From assembly GCA_963513935.1 (NCBI GenBank), contig OY740776.1, positions 12,554,724 to 12,618,723 of the forward strand: a DNA stretch of 64,000 bases, in the 5' to 3' direction. Origin of the DNA: Aphrophora alni (lineage: Eukaryota; Arthropoda; Insecta; Hemiptera; Aphrophoridae). Below, one piece after another: positions 12,728-25,298 of the stretch (position 1 is the stretch's first letter; every line of letters begins with the position of its first letter). Under the pieces are notes generated by a model that saw only the letters and a program-made list of their open reading frames with translations, searched no databases and had not been told where the DNA came from. Both the position numbers and the translations under genes were made by a program.

Positions 12728-12839
12728 ATATAGTTCATCACTTGGACCAAGAGAAGCTTTTCGATCCTTGCTCATTTTCCGAGTTAAACTTGAGCTTGTT
12801 TCGAAAAGCTTCACTTTTGGTCCTAGTGATGAAATATAC
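12728..12839. repeat. Imperfect palindrome with about 45-bp arms
   Basis: The left arm contains 'ttcatcacttggaccaa' and 'gaagcttttcga'. The right arm reverse complemented contains 'ttcatcactaggaccaa' and 'gaagcttttcga', separated by about 18 bases. It could be a very small hairpin MITE or a solo fold-back. Confidence 0.6.
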
Positions 12840-12903
12840 TATTAACATCAATCAATAGATACAATTGAAATTTTTCGATAGAGTAGTCTTCAACAATGAA
12901 GCT

Positions 12904-12975
12904 ATACAGACAGAGACAAAGCAATGTTATTGTACATGTTACAGACAGAGACAAAGCAATGGTATTGTAATGTAC
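12904..12975. repeat. Two-unit tandem repeat of about 35 bp
   Basis: 'acagacagagacaaagcaat' followed by 'g.tattgta' appears twice in immediate succession, about 300 bases before the 99-bp satellite. Confidence 0.8.
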
Positions 12976-13816
12976 TCACGTGTCTTAATGTTCAGACAAA
13001 CAAGAGCTGAAGTCGCCATATGTCAAAGTCAGTGATGAAGCATGGACGTTCTACTGTGTATGAGTAACTGACTGAGAGGTCGCATCAACCAACACCTGCA
13101 AACAAAATAGACAATAGAGAGATGAAACAACAACTAGGAAACATTTGTGTTGGGGTTTATTATAATACGGTTGTCAGTAAACAATGCGCTGATTTTCTCA
13201 TACAATCGTGTTGTCGAACGTGTACAGGTCGAACTACCGTAACTTTTTAGAGTCTTCTTGGATGCAGCCACGATCTGAGGGCCACCTCGAGTGCCAATGG
13301 TGTAACCAAACAAAAAGTCGTTACAGGTCGAACTATCGTGACGTTTTAGAGTCTCCTCGGTTGCAGTCCGGATCTGAGGGCAACCTCGAGTGTCAATGGT
13401 GTAACCAAACAAAAAGTCGTTACAGGTCGAACTATAGTGACGTTTTAGAGTCTCCTTGGTTGCAGTCCGGATCTGAGGGCAACCTCGAGTGTCAATGGTG
13501 TAACCAAACAAAAAGTCGTTACAGGTCGAACTATAGTGACGTTTTAGAGTCTCCTTGGTTGCAGTCCGGATCTGAGGGCAACCTCGAGTGTCAATGGTGT
13601 AACCAAACAAAAAGTCGTTACAGGTCGAACTATCGTGACGTTTTAGAGTCTCCTTGGTTGCAGTCCGGATCTGAGGGCAACCTCGAGTGTCAATGGTGTA
13701 ACCAAACAAAAAGTCGTTACAGGTCGAACTATCGTGACGTTTTAGAGTCTCCTTGGTTGCAGTCCGGATCTGAGGGCAACCTCGAGTGTCAATGGTGTAA
13801 CCAAACAAAAAGTCGT

Positions 13817-15410
13817 TACAGGTCGAACTATCGTGACGTTTTAGTGTCTCCTTGGTTGCAGTCCGGATCTGAGGGCAACCTCGAGTGTCAATGGTGTAAC
13901 CAAACAAAAAGTCGTTACAGGTCGAACTATCGTGACGTTTTAGTGTCTCCTTGGTTGCAGTCCGGATCTGAGGGCAACCTCGAGTGCCAATCGTGTAACC
14001 AAACAAAAAGTCGTTACAGGTCGAACTATTGTGACGTTTTAGAGTCTCCTTGGTTGCAGTCCGGATCTGAGGGCAACCTCGAGTGTCAATGGTGTAACCA
14101 AACAAAAAGTCGTTACAGGTCGAACTATCGTGACGTTTTAGTGTCTCCTTGGTTGCAGTCCGGATCTGAGGGCAACCTCGAGTGTCAATGGTGTAACCAA
14201 ACAAAAAGTCGTTACAGGTCGAACTATCGTGACGTTTTAGTGTCTCCTTGGTTGCAGTCCGGATCTGAGGGCAACTTCGAGTGCCAATGGTGTAACCAAA
14301 CAAAAAGTCGTTACAGGTCGAACTATCGTGACGTTTTAGAATCTCCTTGGTTGCAGTCCGGATCTGAGGGCAACCTCGAGTGTCAATGGTGTAACCAAAC
14401 AAAAAGTCGTTACAGGTCGAACTATCGTGACGTTTTAGTGTCTCCTTGGTTGCAGTCCGGATCTGAGGGCAACCTCGAGTGTCAATGGTGTAACCAAACA
14501 AAAAGTCGTTACAGGTCGAACTATCGTGACGTTTTAGATTCTCCTCGGTTGCAGTCCGGATCTGAGGGCAACCTCGAGTGTCAATGGTGTAACCAAACAA
14601 AAAGTCGTTACAGGTCGAACTATCGTGACGTTTTAGTGTCTCCTTGGTTGCAGTCCGGATCTTAGAGCAACCTCGAGTGTCAATCGTGTAACCAAACAAA
14701 AAGTCGTTACAGGTCGAACTATCGTGACGTTTTAGTGTCTCCTTGGTTGCAGTCCGGATCTTAGAGCAACCTCGAGTGTCAATGGTGTAACCAAACAAAA
14801 AGTCGTTACAGGTCGAACTATCGTGACGTTTTAGTGTCTCCTTGGTTGCAGTCCGGATCTGAGGGCCACTTCGAGTGCCAATGGTGTAACCAAACAATAT
14901 GTCGTTACAGGTCGAACTATCGTGACGTTTTAGTGTCTCCTTGGTTGCAGTCCGGATCTTAGAGCAACCTCGAGTGTCAATGGTGTAACCAAACAAAAAG
15001 TCGTTACAGGTCGAACTATCGTGACGTTTTAGTGTCTCCTTGGTTGCAGTCCGGATCTGAGGGCCACTTCGAGTGCCAATGGTGTAACCAAACAAAAAGT
15101 CGTTACAGGTCGAACTATCGTGACGTTTTAGTGTCTCCTTGGTTGCAGTCCGGATCTGAGGGCAACCTCGAGTGTCAATGGTGTAACCAAACAAAAAGTC
15201 GTTACAGGTCGAACTATCGTGACGTTTTAGTGTCTCCTTGGTTGCAGTCCGGATCTTAGAGCAACCTCGAGTGTCAATGGTGTAACCAAACAAAAAGTCG
15301 TTACAGGTCGAACTATAGTGACGTTTTAGAGTCTCCTTGGTTGCAGTCCGGATCTGAGGGCAACCTCGAGTGTCAATGGTGTAACCAAACAAAAAGTCGT
15401 TACAGGTCGA
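13817..15410. repeat. Higher-order block 1 of the 99-bp array, copy 1
   Basis: This run of about 16 units recurs 2,871 bp (29 units) later at 16688-18281. Four units carrying 'gatcttagagc' (14660, 14759, 14957, 15254) and one carrying 'caatatgtcg' reappear in the same order and spacing at 17531, 17630, 17828 and 18125. This shows duplication of a block rather than unit-by-unit exchange. Confidence 0.85.
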
Positions 15411-16687
15411 ACTATCGTGACGTTTTAGAGTCTCCTCGGTTGCAGTCCGGATCTGAGGGCAACCTCGAGTGTCAATGGTGTAACCAAACAAAAAGTCGTT
15501 ACAGGTCGAACTATCGTGACGTTTTAGTGTCTCCTTGGTTGCAGTCCGGATCTGAGGGCAACCTCGAGTGTCAATCGTGTAACCAAACAAAAAGTCGTTA
15601 CAGGTCGAACTATAGTGACGTTTTAGAGTCTCCTTGGTTGCAGTCCGGATCTGAGGGCAACCTCGAGTGTCAATGGTGTAACCAAACAAAAAGTCGTTAC
15701 AGGTCGAACTATCGTGACGTTTTAGAGTCTCCTTGGTTGCAGTCCGGATCTGAGGGCAACCTCGAGTGTCAATCGTGTAACCAAACAAAAAGTCGTTACA
15801 GGTCGAACTACCGTGACGTTTTAGAGTCTCCTCGGTTGCAGTCCGGATCTGAGGGCCACCTCGAGTGTCAATGGTGTAACCAAACAAAAAGTCGTTACAG
15901 GTCGAACTATAGTGACGTTTTAGAGTCTCCTCGGTTGCAGTCCGGATCTGAGGGCAACCTCGAGTGTCAATCGTGTAACCAAACAAAAAGTCGTTACAGG
16001 TCGAACTATAGTGACGTTTTAGAGTCTCCTTGGTTGCAGTCCGGATCTGAGGGCAACCTCGAGTGTCAATGGTGTAACCAAACAAAAAGTCGTTACAGGT
16101 CGAACTATCGTGACGTTTTAGAGTCTCCTCGGTTGCAGTCCGGATCTGAGGGCCACCTCGAGTGTCAATGGTGTAACCAAACAAAAAGTCGTTACAGGTC
16201 GAACTATCGTGACGTTTTAGAGTCTCCTTGGTTGCAGTCCGGATCTGAGGGCAACCTCGAGTGTCAATGGTGTAACCAAACAAAAAGTCGTTACAGGTCG
16301 AACTATCGTGACGTTTTAGAGTTTCCTTGGTTGCAGTCCATCTCTGAGGGCAACCTCGAGTGTCAATCGTGTAACCAAACAAAAAGTCGTTACAGGTCGA
16401 ACTATCGTGACGTTTTAGTGTCTCCTTGGTTGCAGTCCGGATCTGAGGGCAACCTCGAGTGTCAATGGTGTAACCAAACAAAAAGTCGTTACAGGTCGAA
16501 CTATCGTGACGTTTTAGTGTCTCCTTGGTTGCAGTCCGGATCTGAGGGCAACCTCGAGTGCCAATCGTGTAACCAAACAAAAAGTCGTTACAGGTCGAAC
16601 TATTGTGACGTTTTAGAGTCTCCTTGGTTGCAGTCCGGATCTGAGGGCAACCTCGAGTGTCAATGGTGTAACCAAACAAAAAGTCGT

Positions 16688-18281
16688 TACAGGTCGAACT
16701 ATCGTGACGTTTTAGTGTCTCCTTGGTTGCAGTCCGGATCTGAGGGCAACCTCGAGTGTCAATGGTGTAACCAAACAAAAAGTCGTTACAGGTCGAACTA
16801 TCGTGACGTTTTAGTGTCTCCTTGGTTGCAGTCCGGATCTGAGGGCAACCTCGAGTGCCAATCGTGTAACCAAACAAAAAGTCGTTACAGGTCGAACTAT
16901 TGTGACGTTTTAGAGTCTCCTTGGTTGCAGTCCGGATCTGAGGGCAACCTCGAGTGTCAATGGTGTAACCAAACAAAAAGTCGTTACAGGTCGAACTATC
17001 GTGACGTTTTAGTGTCTCCTTGGTTGCAGTCCGGATCTGAGGGCAACCTCGAGTGTCAATGGTGTAACCAAACAAAAAGTCGTTACAGGTCGAACTATCG
17101 TGACGTTTTAGTGTCTCCTTGGTTGCAGTCCGGATCTGAGGGCAACTTCGAGTGCCAATGGTGTAACCAAACAAAAAGTCGTTACAGGTCGAACTATCGT
17201 GACGTTTTAGAATCTCCTTGGTTGCAGTCCGGATCTGAGGGCAACCTCGAGTGTCAATGGTGTAACCAAACAAAAAGTCGTTACAGGTCGAACTATCGTG
17301 ACGTTTTAGTGTCTCCTTGGTTGCAGTCCGGATCTGAGGGCAACCTCGAGTGTCAATGGTGTAACCAAACAAAAAGTCGTTACAGGTCGAACTATCGTGA
17401 CGTTTTAGATTCTCCTCGGTTGCAGTCCGGATCTGAGGGCAACCTCGAGTGTCAATGGTGTAACCAAACAAAAAGTCGTTACAGGTCGAACTATCGTGAC
17501 GTTTTAGTGTCTCCTTGGTTGCAGTCCGGATCTTAGAGCAACCTCGAGTGTCAATCGTGTAACCAAACAAAAAGTCGTTACAGGTCGAACTATCGTGACG
17601 TTTTAGTGTCTCCTTGGTTGCAGTCCGGATCTTAGAGCAACCTCGAGTGTCAATGGTGTAACCAAACAAAAAGTCGTTACAGGTCGAACTATCGTGACGT
17701 TTTAGTGTCTCCTTGGTTGCAGTCCGGATCTGAGGGCCACTTCGAGTGCCAATGGTGTAACCAAACAATATGTCGTTACAGGTCGAACTATCGTGACGTT
17801 TTAGTGTCTCCTTGGTTGCAGTCCGGATCTTAGAGCAACCTCGAGTGTCAATGGTGTAACCAAACAAAAAGTCGTTACAGGTCGAACTATCGTGACGTTT
17901 TAGTGTCTCCTTGGTTGCAGTCCGGATCTGAGGGCCACTTCGAGTGCCAATGGTGTAACCAAACAAAAAGTCGTTACAGGTCGAACTATCGTGACGTTTT
18001 AGTGTCTCCTTGGTTGCAGTCCGGATCTGAGGGCAACCTCGAGTGTCAATGGTGTAACCAAACAAAAAGTCGTTACAGGTCGAACTATCGTGACGTTTTA
18101 GTGTCTCCTTGGTTGCAGTCCGGATCTTAGAGCAACCTCGAGTGTCAATGGTGTAACCAAACAAAAAGTCGTTACAGGTCGAACTATAGTGACGTTTTAG
18201 AGTCTCCTTGGTTGCAGTCCGGATCTGAGGGCAACCTCGAGTGTCAATGGTGTAACCAAACAAAAAGTCGTTACAGGTCGA
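16688..18281. repeat. Higher-order block 1 of the 99-bp array, copy 2
   Basis: This is the partner of 13817-15410 at an offset of exactly 29 units. Just upstream, a three-unit pattern is itself duplicated (297 bp), so unequal exchange has acted at two scales. Confidence 0.85.
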
Positions 18282-21200
18282 ACTATAGTGACGTTTTAGA
18301 GTCTCCTTGGTTGCAGTCCGGATCTGAGGGCAACCTCGAGTGCCAATGGTGTAACCAAACAAAAAGTCGTTACAGGTCGAACTATCGTGACGTTTTAGTG
18401 TCTCCTTGGTTGCAGTCCGGATCTGAGGGCCACTTCGAGTGCCAATGGTGTAACCAAACAAAAAGTCGTTACAGGTCGAACTATCGTGACGTTTTAGAGT
18501 CTCCTTGGTGCAGCCACGATCTGAGGGCAACCTCGAGTGTCAATGGTGTAACCAAACAAAAAGTCGTTACAGGTCGAACTATCGTGACGTTTTAGTGTCT
18601 CCTTGGTTGCAGTCCGGATCTGAGGGCCACTTCGAGTGCCAATGGTGTAACCAAACAAAAAGTCGTTACAGGTCGAACTATCGTGACGTTTTAGTGTCTC
18701 CTTGGTTGCAGTCCGGATCTGAGGGCAACCTCGAGTGTCAATGGTGTAACCAAACAAAAAGTCGTTACAGGTCGAACTATCGTGACGTTTTAGTGTCTCC
18801 TTGGTTGCAGTCCGGATCTGAGGGCAACCTCGAGTGTCAATGGTGTAACCAAACAAAAAGTCGTTACAGGTCGAACTATAGTGACGTTTTAGAGTCTCCT
18901 TGGTTGCAGTCCGGATCTGAGGGCAACCTCGAGTGTCAATGGTGTAACCAAACAAAAAGTCGTTACAGGTCGAACTATAGTGACGTTTTAGAGTCTCCTT
19001 GGTTGCAGTCCGGATCTGAGGGCAACCTCGAGTGTCAATGGTGTAACCAAACAAAAAGTCGTTACAGGTCGAACTATAGTGACGTTTTAGAGTCTCCTTG
19101 GTTGCAGTCCGGATCTGAGGGCAACCTCGAGTGTCAATGGTGTAACCAAACAAAAAGTCGTTACAGGTCGAACTATCGTGACGTTTTAGTGTCTCCTTGG
19201 TTGCAGTCCGGATCTGAGGGCAACCTCGAGTGTCAATGGTGTAACCAAACAAAAAGTCGTTACAGGTCGAACTATCGTGACGTTTTAGAGTCTCCTTGGT
19301 TGCAGTCCGGATCTGAGGGCAACCTCGAGTGTCAATGGTGTAACCAAACAAAAAGTCGTTACAGGTCGAACTATCGTGACGTTTTAGTGTCTCCTTGGTT
19401 GCAGTCCGGATCTGAGGGCAACCTCGAGTGTCAATGGTGTAACCAGACAAAATGTCGTTACAGGTCGAACTATCGTGACGTTTTAGAGTCTCCTCGGTTG
19501 CAGTCCGGATCTGAGGGCAACTTCGAGTGCCAATGGTGTAACCAAACAAAAAGTCGTTACAGGTCGAACTATCGTGACGTTTTAGTGTCTCCTTGGTTGC
19601 AGTCCGGATCTGAGGGCAACCTCGAGTGTCAATGGTGTAACCAGACAAAATGTCGTTACAGGTCGAACTATCGTGACGTTTTAGAGTCTCCTCGGTTGCA
19701 GTCCGGATCTGAGGGCAACTTCGAGTGCCAATGGTGTAACCAAACAAAAAGTCGTTACAGGTCGAACTATCGTGACGTTTTAGTGTCTCCTTGGTTGCAG
19801 TCCGGATCTGAGGGCAACCTCAAGTGTCAATGGTGTAACCAGACAAAATGACGTTACAGGTCGAACTATCGTGACGTTTTAGAGTCTCCTCGGTTGCAGT
19901 CCGGATCTGAGGGCAACCTCGAGTGTCAATGGTGTAACCAAACAAAAAGTCGTTACAGGTCGAACTATCGTGACGTTTTAGAGTCTCCTTGGTTGCAGTC
20001 CGGATCTGAGGGCAACCTCGAGTGTCAATCGTGTAACCAAACAAAAAGTCGTTACAGGTCGAACTATAGTGACGTTTTAGAGTCTCCTTGGTTGCAGTCC
20101 GGATCTGAGGGCAACCTCGAGTGTCAATGGTGTAACCAAACAAAAAGTCGTTACAGGTCGAACTATCGTGACGTTTTAGAGTCTCCTTGGTTGCAGTCCG
20201 GATCTGAGGGCAACCTCGAGTGTCAATCGTGTAACCAAACAAAAAGTCGTTACAGGTCGAACTACCGTGACGTTTTAGAGTCTCCTCGGTTGCAGTCCGG
20301 ATCTGAGGGCAACCTCGAGTGTCAATGGTGTAACCAAACAAAAAGTCGTTACAGGTCGAACTATCGTGACGTTTTAGATTCTCCTTGGTTGCAGTCCGGA
20401 TCTGAGGGCAACCTCGAGTGTCAATGGTGTAACCAAACAAAAAGTCGTTACAGGTCGAACTATAGTGACGTTTTAGTGTCTCCTTGGTTGCAGTCCGGAT
20501 CTGAGGGCAACTTCGAGTGTCAATGGTGTAACCAAACAAAAAGTCGTTACAGGTCGAACTATCGTGACGTTTTAGATTCTCCTTGGTTGCAGTCCGGATC
20601 TGAGGGCAACCTCGAGTGTCAATGGTGTAACCAAACAAAAAGTCGTTACAGGTCGAACTATCGTGACGTTTTAGATTCTCCTTGGTTGCAGTCCGGATCT
20701 GAGGGCAACCTCGAGTGTCAATGGTGTAACCAAACAAAAAGTCGTTACAGGTCGAACTATCGTGACGTTTTAGTGTCTCCTTGGTTGCAGTCCGGATCTG
20801 AGGGCAACTTCGAGTGTCAATGGTGTAACCAAACAAAAAGTCGTTACAGGTCGAACTATCGTGACGTTTTAGATTCTCCTTGGTTGCAGTCCGGATCTGA
20901 GGGCAACCTCGAGTGTCAATGGTGTAACCAAACAAAAAGTCGTTACAGGTCGAACTATCGTGACGTTTTAGATTCTCCTTGGTTGCAGTCCGGATCTGAG
21001 GGCAACCTCGAGTGTCAATGGTGTAACCAAACAAAAAGTCGTTACAGGTCGAACTATAGTGACGTTTTAGTGTCTCCTTGGTTGCAGTCCGGATCTGAGG
21101 GCAACTTCGAGTGCCAATGGTGTAACCAAACAAAAAGTCGTTACAGGTCGAACTATCGTGACGTTTTAGTGTCTCCTTGGTTGCAGTCCGGATCTGAGGG

Positions 21201-23342
21201 CAACCTCGAGTGTCAATGGTGTAACCAGACAAAATGTCGTTACAGGTCGAACTATCGTGACGTTTTAGAGTCTCCTCGGTTGCAGTCCGGATCTGAGGGC
21301 AACCTCGAGTGTCAATGGTGTAACCAAACAAAAAGTCGTTACAGGTCGAACTATCGTGACGTTTTAGTGTCTCCTTGGTTGCAGTCCGGATCTGAGGGCA
21401 ACCTCGAGTGTCAATCGTGTAACCAAACAAAAAGTCGTTACAGGTCGAACTATAGTGACGTTTTAGAGTCTCCTTGGTTGCAGTCCGGATCTGAGGGCAA
21501 CCTCGAGTGTCAATGGTGTAACCAAACAAAAAGTCGTTACAGGTCGAACTATCGTGACGTTTTAGAGTCTCCTTGGTTGCAGTCCGGATCTGAGGGCAAC
21601 CTCGAGTGTCAATCGTGTAACCAAACAAAAAGTCGTTACAGGTCGAACTACCGTGACGTTTTAGAGTCTCCTCGGTTGCAGTCCGGATCTGAGGGCCACC
21701 TCGAGTGTCAACGGTGTAACCAAACAAAAAGTCGTTACAGGTCGAACTATAGTGACGTTTTAGAGTCTCCTCGGTTGCAGTCCGGATCTGAGGGCAACCT
21801 CGAGTGTCAATCGTGTAACCAAACAAAAAGTCGTTACAGGTCGAACTATAGTGACGTTTTAGAGTCTCCTTGGTTGCAGTCCGGATCTGAGGGCAACCTC
21901 GAGTGTCAATGGTGTAACCAAACAAAAAGTCGTTACAGGTCGAACTATCGTGACGTTTTAGAGTCTCCTCGGTTGCAGTCCGGATCTGAGGGCCACCTCG
22001 AGTGTCAATGGTGTAACCAAACAAAAAGTCGTTACAGGTCGAACTATCGTGACGTTTTAGAGTCTCCTTGGTTGCAGTCCGGATCTGAGGGCAACCTCGA
22101 GTGTCAATGGTGTAACCAAACAAAAAGTCGTTACAGGTCGAACTATCGTGACGTTTTAGAGTTTCCTTGGTTGCAGTCCATCTCTGAGGGCAACCTCGAG
22201 TGTCAATCGTGTAACCAAACAAAAAGTCGTTACAGGTCGAACTACCGTGACGTTTTAGAGTCTCCTCGGTTGCAGTCCGGATCTGAGGGCAACCTCGAGT
22301 GTCAATGGTGTAACCAAACAAAAAGTCGTTACAGGTCGAACTATCGTGACGTTTTAGATTCTCCTTGGTTGCAGTCCGGATCTGAGGGCAACCTCGAGTG
22401 TCAATGGTGTAACCAAACAAAAAGTCGTTACAGGTCGAACTATAGTGACGTTTTAGTGTCTCCTTGGTTGCAGTCCGGATCTGAGGGCAACTTCGAGTGT
22501 CAATGGTGTAACCAAACAAAAAGTCGTTACAGGTCGAACTATCGTGACGTTTTAGATTCTCCTTGGTTGCAGTCCGGATCTGAGGGCAACCTCGAGTGTC
22601 AATGGTGTAACCAAACAAAAAGTCGTTACAGGTCGAACTATCGTGACGTTTTAGTGTCTCCTTGGTTGCAGTCCGGATCTGAGGGCAACCTCGAGTGTCA
22701 ATGGTGTAACCAAACAAAAAGTCGTTACAGGTCGAACTATCGTGACGTTTTAGATTCTCCTTGGTTGCAGTCCGGATCTGAGGGCAACCTCGAGTGTCAA
22801 TGGTGTAACCAAACAAAAAGTCGTTACAGGTCGAACTATCGTGACGTTTTAGTGTCTCCTTGGTTGCAGTCCGGATCTGAGGGCAACTTCGAGTGTCAAT
22901 GGTGTAACCAAACAAAAAGTCGTTACAGGTCGAACTATCGTGACGTTTTAGATTCTCCTTGGTTGCAGTCCGGATCTGAGGGCAACCTCGATTGCTAATC
23001 GTAATTGCATACACTAGCTTGTAGCAAAGACTTTAATAAGATCGCAACGTGTGTAAGTTCTGTGCAATAAAAGACTCCGACGAAGATCAACGTAGCTTAA
23101 CTGCTTTCAACTTTTGCAGTTGAACTATTTAAGTTCTAACTATTCCCTACTTCTACAGTGTTAAAGTGGAATGGCTTAAAATCCCAATACAAATAGCTTA
23201 AGGTGTTAATTCATAAGTTCTCTTGCTATTAAAGTTATTCATTATCACAGCTGGTCCTACAGTAAGGTGTGGTGGTTGGTTTAAAAGGGTTTAAAGTGAT
23301 ACATTATTATATTCAAATGTTGAAGATCGTTATAGACAAACG

Positions 23343-23862
23343 TATACTATTATCAAACGGGGAATGCGGCTGAACGAAGAGTCGTCGCACTCTAACGCAC
23401 GCGCCATCACACCCAGCCGCGCAGAGTATTAGGACTGGCCAGTACCTGCCGTGGGCCACTCGCATGAGTTACCTAATGTGCTTCACTTGATCAAACTTTG
23501 ATTTTAAAATAAAATATGTAATATATTTTTATTCTACATTTCATTGACAAGAAAAATGAACAAACAATGTATAGTTTACTTTAATAGAGTCCAAAATCAA
23601 CAATGTTTGCTACAAAATGAATGACAGGGACTAATAAGTGTGAATAAAACACTATCGTATATCTTTATCGAATTCATACTTATCGATTTTAATGAAACAA
23701 AGGATCACACCATAGCAACAACAGTATAAAACATAATTTCTACTTTATTATTTACATTGTGATAACCTGTGCATAAATAAATATTAAAACGGTAATATTG
23801 TGATTTATACAATTTATTTTGTCTAAATTTAACATTTGCTCATCTAAGCACAGTACAACATT
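23343..23862 (+). repeat. Family A dispersed element, copy 1
   Basis: This copy begins with 'ctattatcaaacgggga', then 'cactctaacgcacgcg', 'cgcgcagagtatta', 'atgagttacctaatgtgctt', and ends near 'gctcatctaagcacagta'. The same series occurs at 30599-34320 (with insertions) and in part at 49532 and 8345. The first 130 bases are GC-rich and the rest is AT-rich. No coding frame is seen. The element class is unknown. Confidence 0.75.
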
Positions 23863-25298
23863 GACTAATGATGAAAACATTTGTTGTGTTACCTATCACA
23901 TTACATTCTCTACGCTACGTATTCACTTCACCCATGTCATCGTTCCCAGAGTATGTTGTTCTACATTTCCAAGTGAATAAAACGTCCCGATAAATTCTGG
24001 TTGATTTTACAAAAAGTTAAAAAGTATTTCTAAACGTAAATTAGATTAATAATCATCTCATTTTTAAAACTTTATAAGTGAATAAAGACTTCAATAGAAT
24101 AAATTAGAGTTATAAAAGTTAAGCTTTTATTCAGAGTCGTAACCAAACTTTGTGATCTGATTATTGGCGTTTATGATAACGTGTAAGATAACATTTCCGA
24201 TAGAAACCGTTATTTTGCTCTATTAGGAAATATCAATTCTCTTGTTAACTAATGTTTGTATTGTGGGAGTGAATATTTAGTAAATAGCGTTAATTCGGTA
24301 ATGTAGTGTAATTCAAAGCTGGTAAATTATGTACCCTATGGTGCATGGGTAGATCTGAGGTAAATGTTATAGGTTTACCCAAAGCAATACGTTTTCTGAA
24401 ATTAGGTTCTAAGGCTAAATGTAAATATACCGTCACCAAATTTACCCCAAGCGTTACAGGTCTCATAAAATATATAAATTTGCATGCACTTATAACAAGA
24501 TTAATTTTCCCTTTTTAACTCACAATACCGAATTGATATTTTGGGCTATGAATAGTTTTGTTAGGTTAAGTATAGTTTTGTGGATGGGTGTGTGAGAATG
24601 TTTTTTTTCCAATGTTATTCCATAGTATTAACTACTACAGCCTTTCAAACATACACACATATATTTGTTGACAAAACATGTACTGATTTAATAGACAAAG
24701 AAGTATCAAAATAAAAACTAAAAATACTAAACCAGAATGTTATAGTGGATATGATATGTTGGCCATAATGGTCTGAATGGCTGAATGCGAGTTATGGTAT
24801 TGTTCCTTTAATAGCGGTAGAGTGAAAAGAAAGAAAATAAGCTTCTGTAAGTGCAAGAGAGAAGCAAATATAGGTCACAGTACCTTTTGATCTATGTTAT
24901 TGCTGAAATTAAAACCAGAAGGATATTTCATACGAGATAATACCCTACAAAACAGGTGCTTTAGTTGTAAAGAAAACTAAATGGTGCACAAATGTTGCAC
25001 AAACTGTCTTACTTGTACAGAAATATACAAAATTATTTTTAACTACGAGTGTAGATCAATCAACAAGGTTTCCGGGTTCAAAAATCGGATGCAGAGCTCA
25101 CAAAATATCATCATTTAAATAGTAGTTGAAATCATTATCAAAACAAATGATGACGAACAGTGTAAACATTTTCTCACTCGCCCATCCCCCAAAACCAAAC
25201 AAAAATCAACGAAAACTAATCGTCATCAAAAATATTACGTCAGTAGTTGTAAGTCAGAGTAAAAATGAACGATGCACATCGTCTTTGAAAAAATATTT
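23863..25298. other. AT-rich non-coding stretch
   Basis: No gene, RNA gene or repeat recognised. Short open frames near 25126 have no recognisable motif. Confidence 0.35.

Larger units (their letters stand above)
13223..22998. repeat. 99-bp satellite array, about 98.7 units
   Basis: The motif 'tacaggtcgaactatcgtga' recurs every 99 bp. The first unit (13223) and the last partial unit (after 22991) are diverged, marking genuine array edges. Because 99 is a multiple of three, frames stay open for long distances on both strands: 33-residue repeats like SNYRDVLESPWLQSGSEG on the plus strand and KETLKRHDSSTCNDF on the minus strand. The minus frame is broken only by a 1-bp deletion near 18508 and a stop near 19825; the plus frame has eight units with TCTTAG. 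Observed unit variants change amino acids freely in both frames, so coding is not supported. Blocks of units are re-duplicated (see findings). Confidence 0.97.

Noticed and set aside
13134..18530. 1,798-codon minus-strand open frame of 33-residue repeats as a giant repetitive protein gene
   Set aside because: The period of 99 bp keeps any stop-free frame open. Variants are freely non-synonymous in both strands, and the frame starts within an aberrant unit. No promoter, signal peptide or non-repeat domain is visible.
13223..22998. 33-residue repeat as ankyrin repeats
   Set aside because: The length matches ankyrin, but no frame shows the TPLH..A..G....V..LL pattern. The one frame with a slight likeness (TPLTLEVALRSG) meets a stop in every unit.
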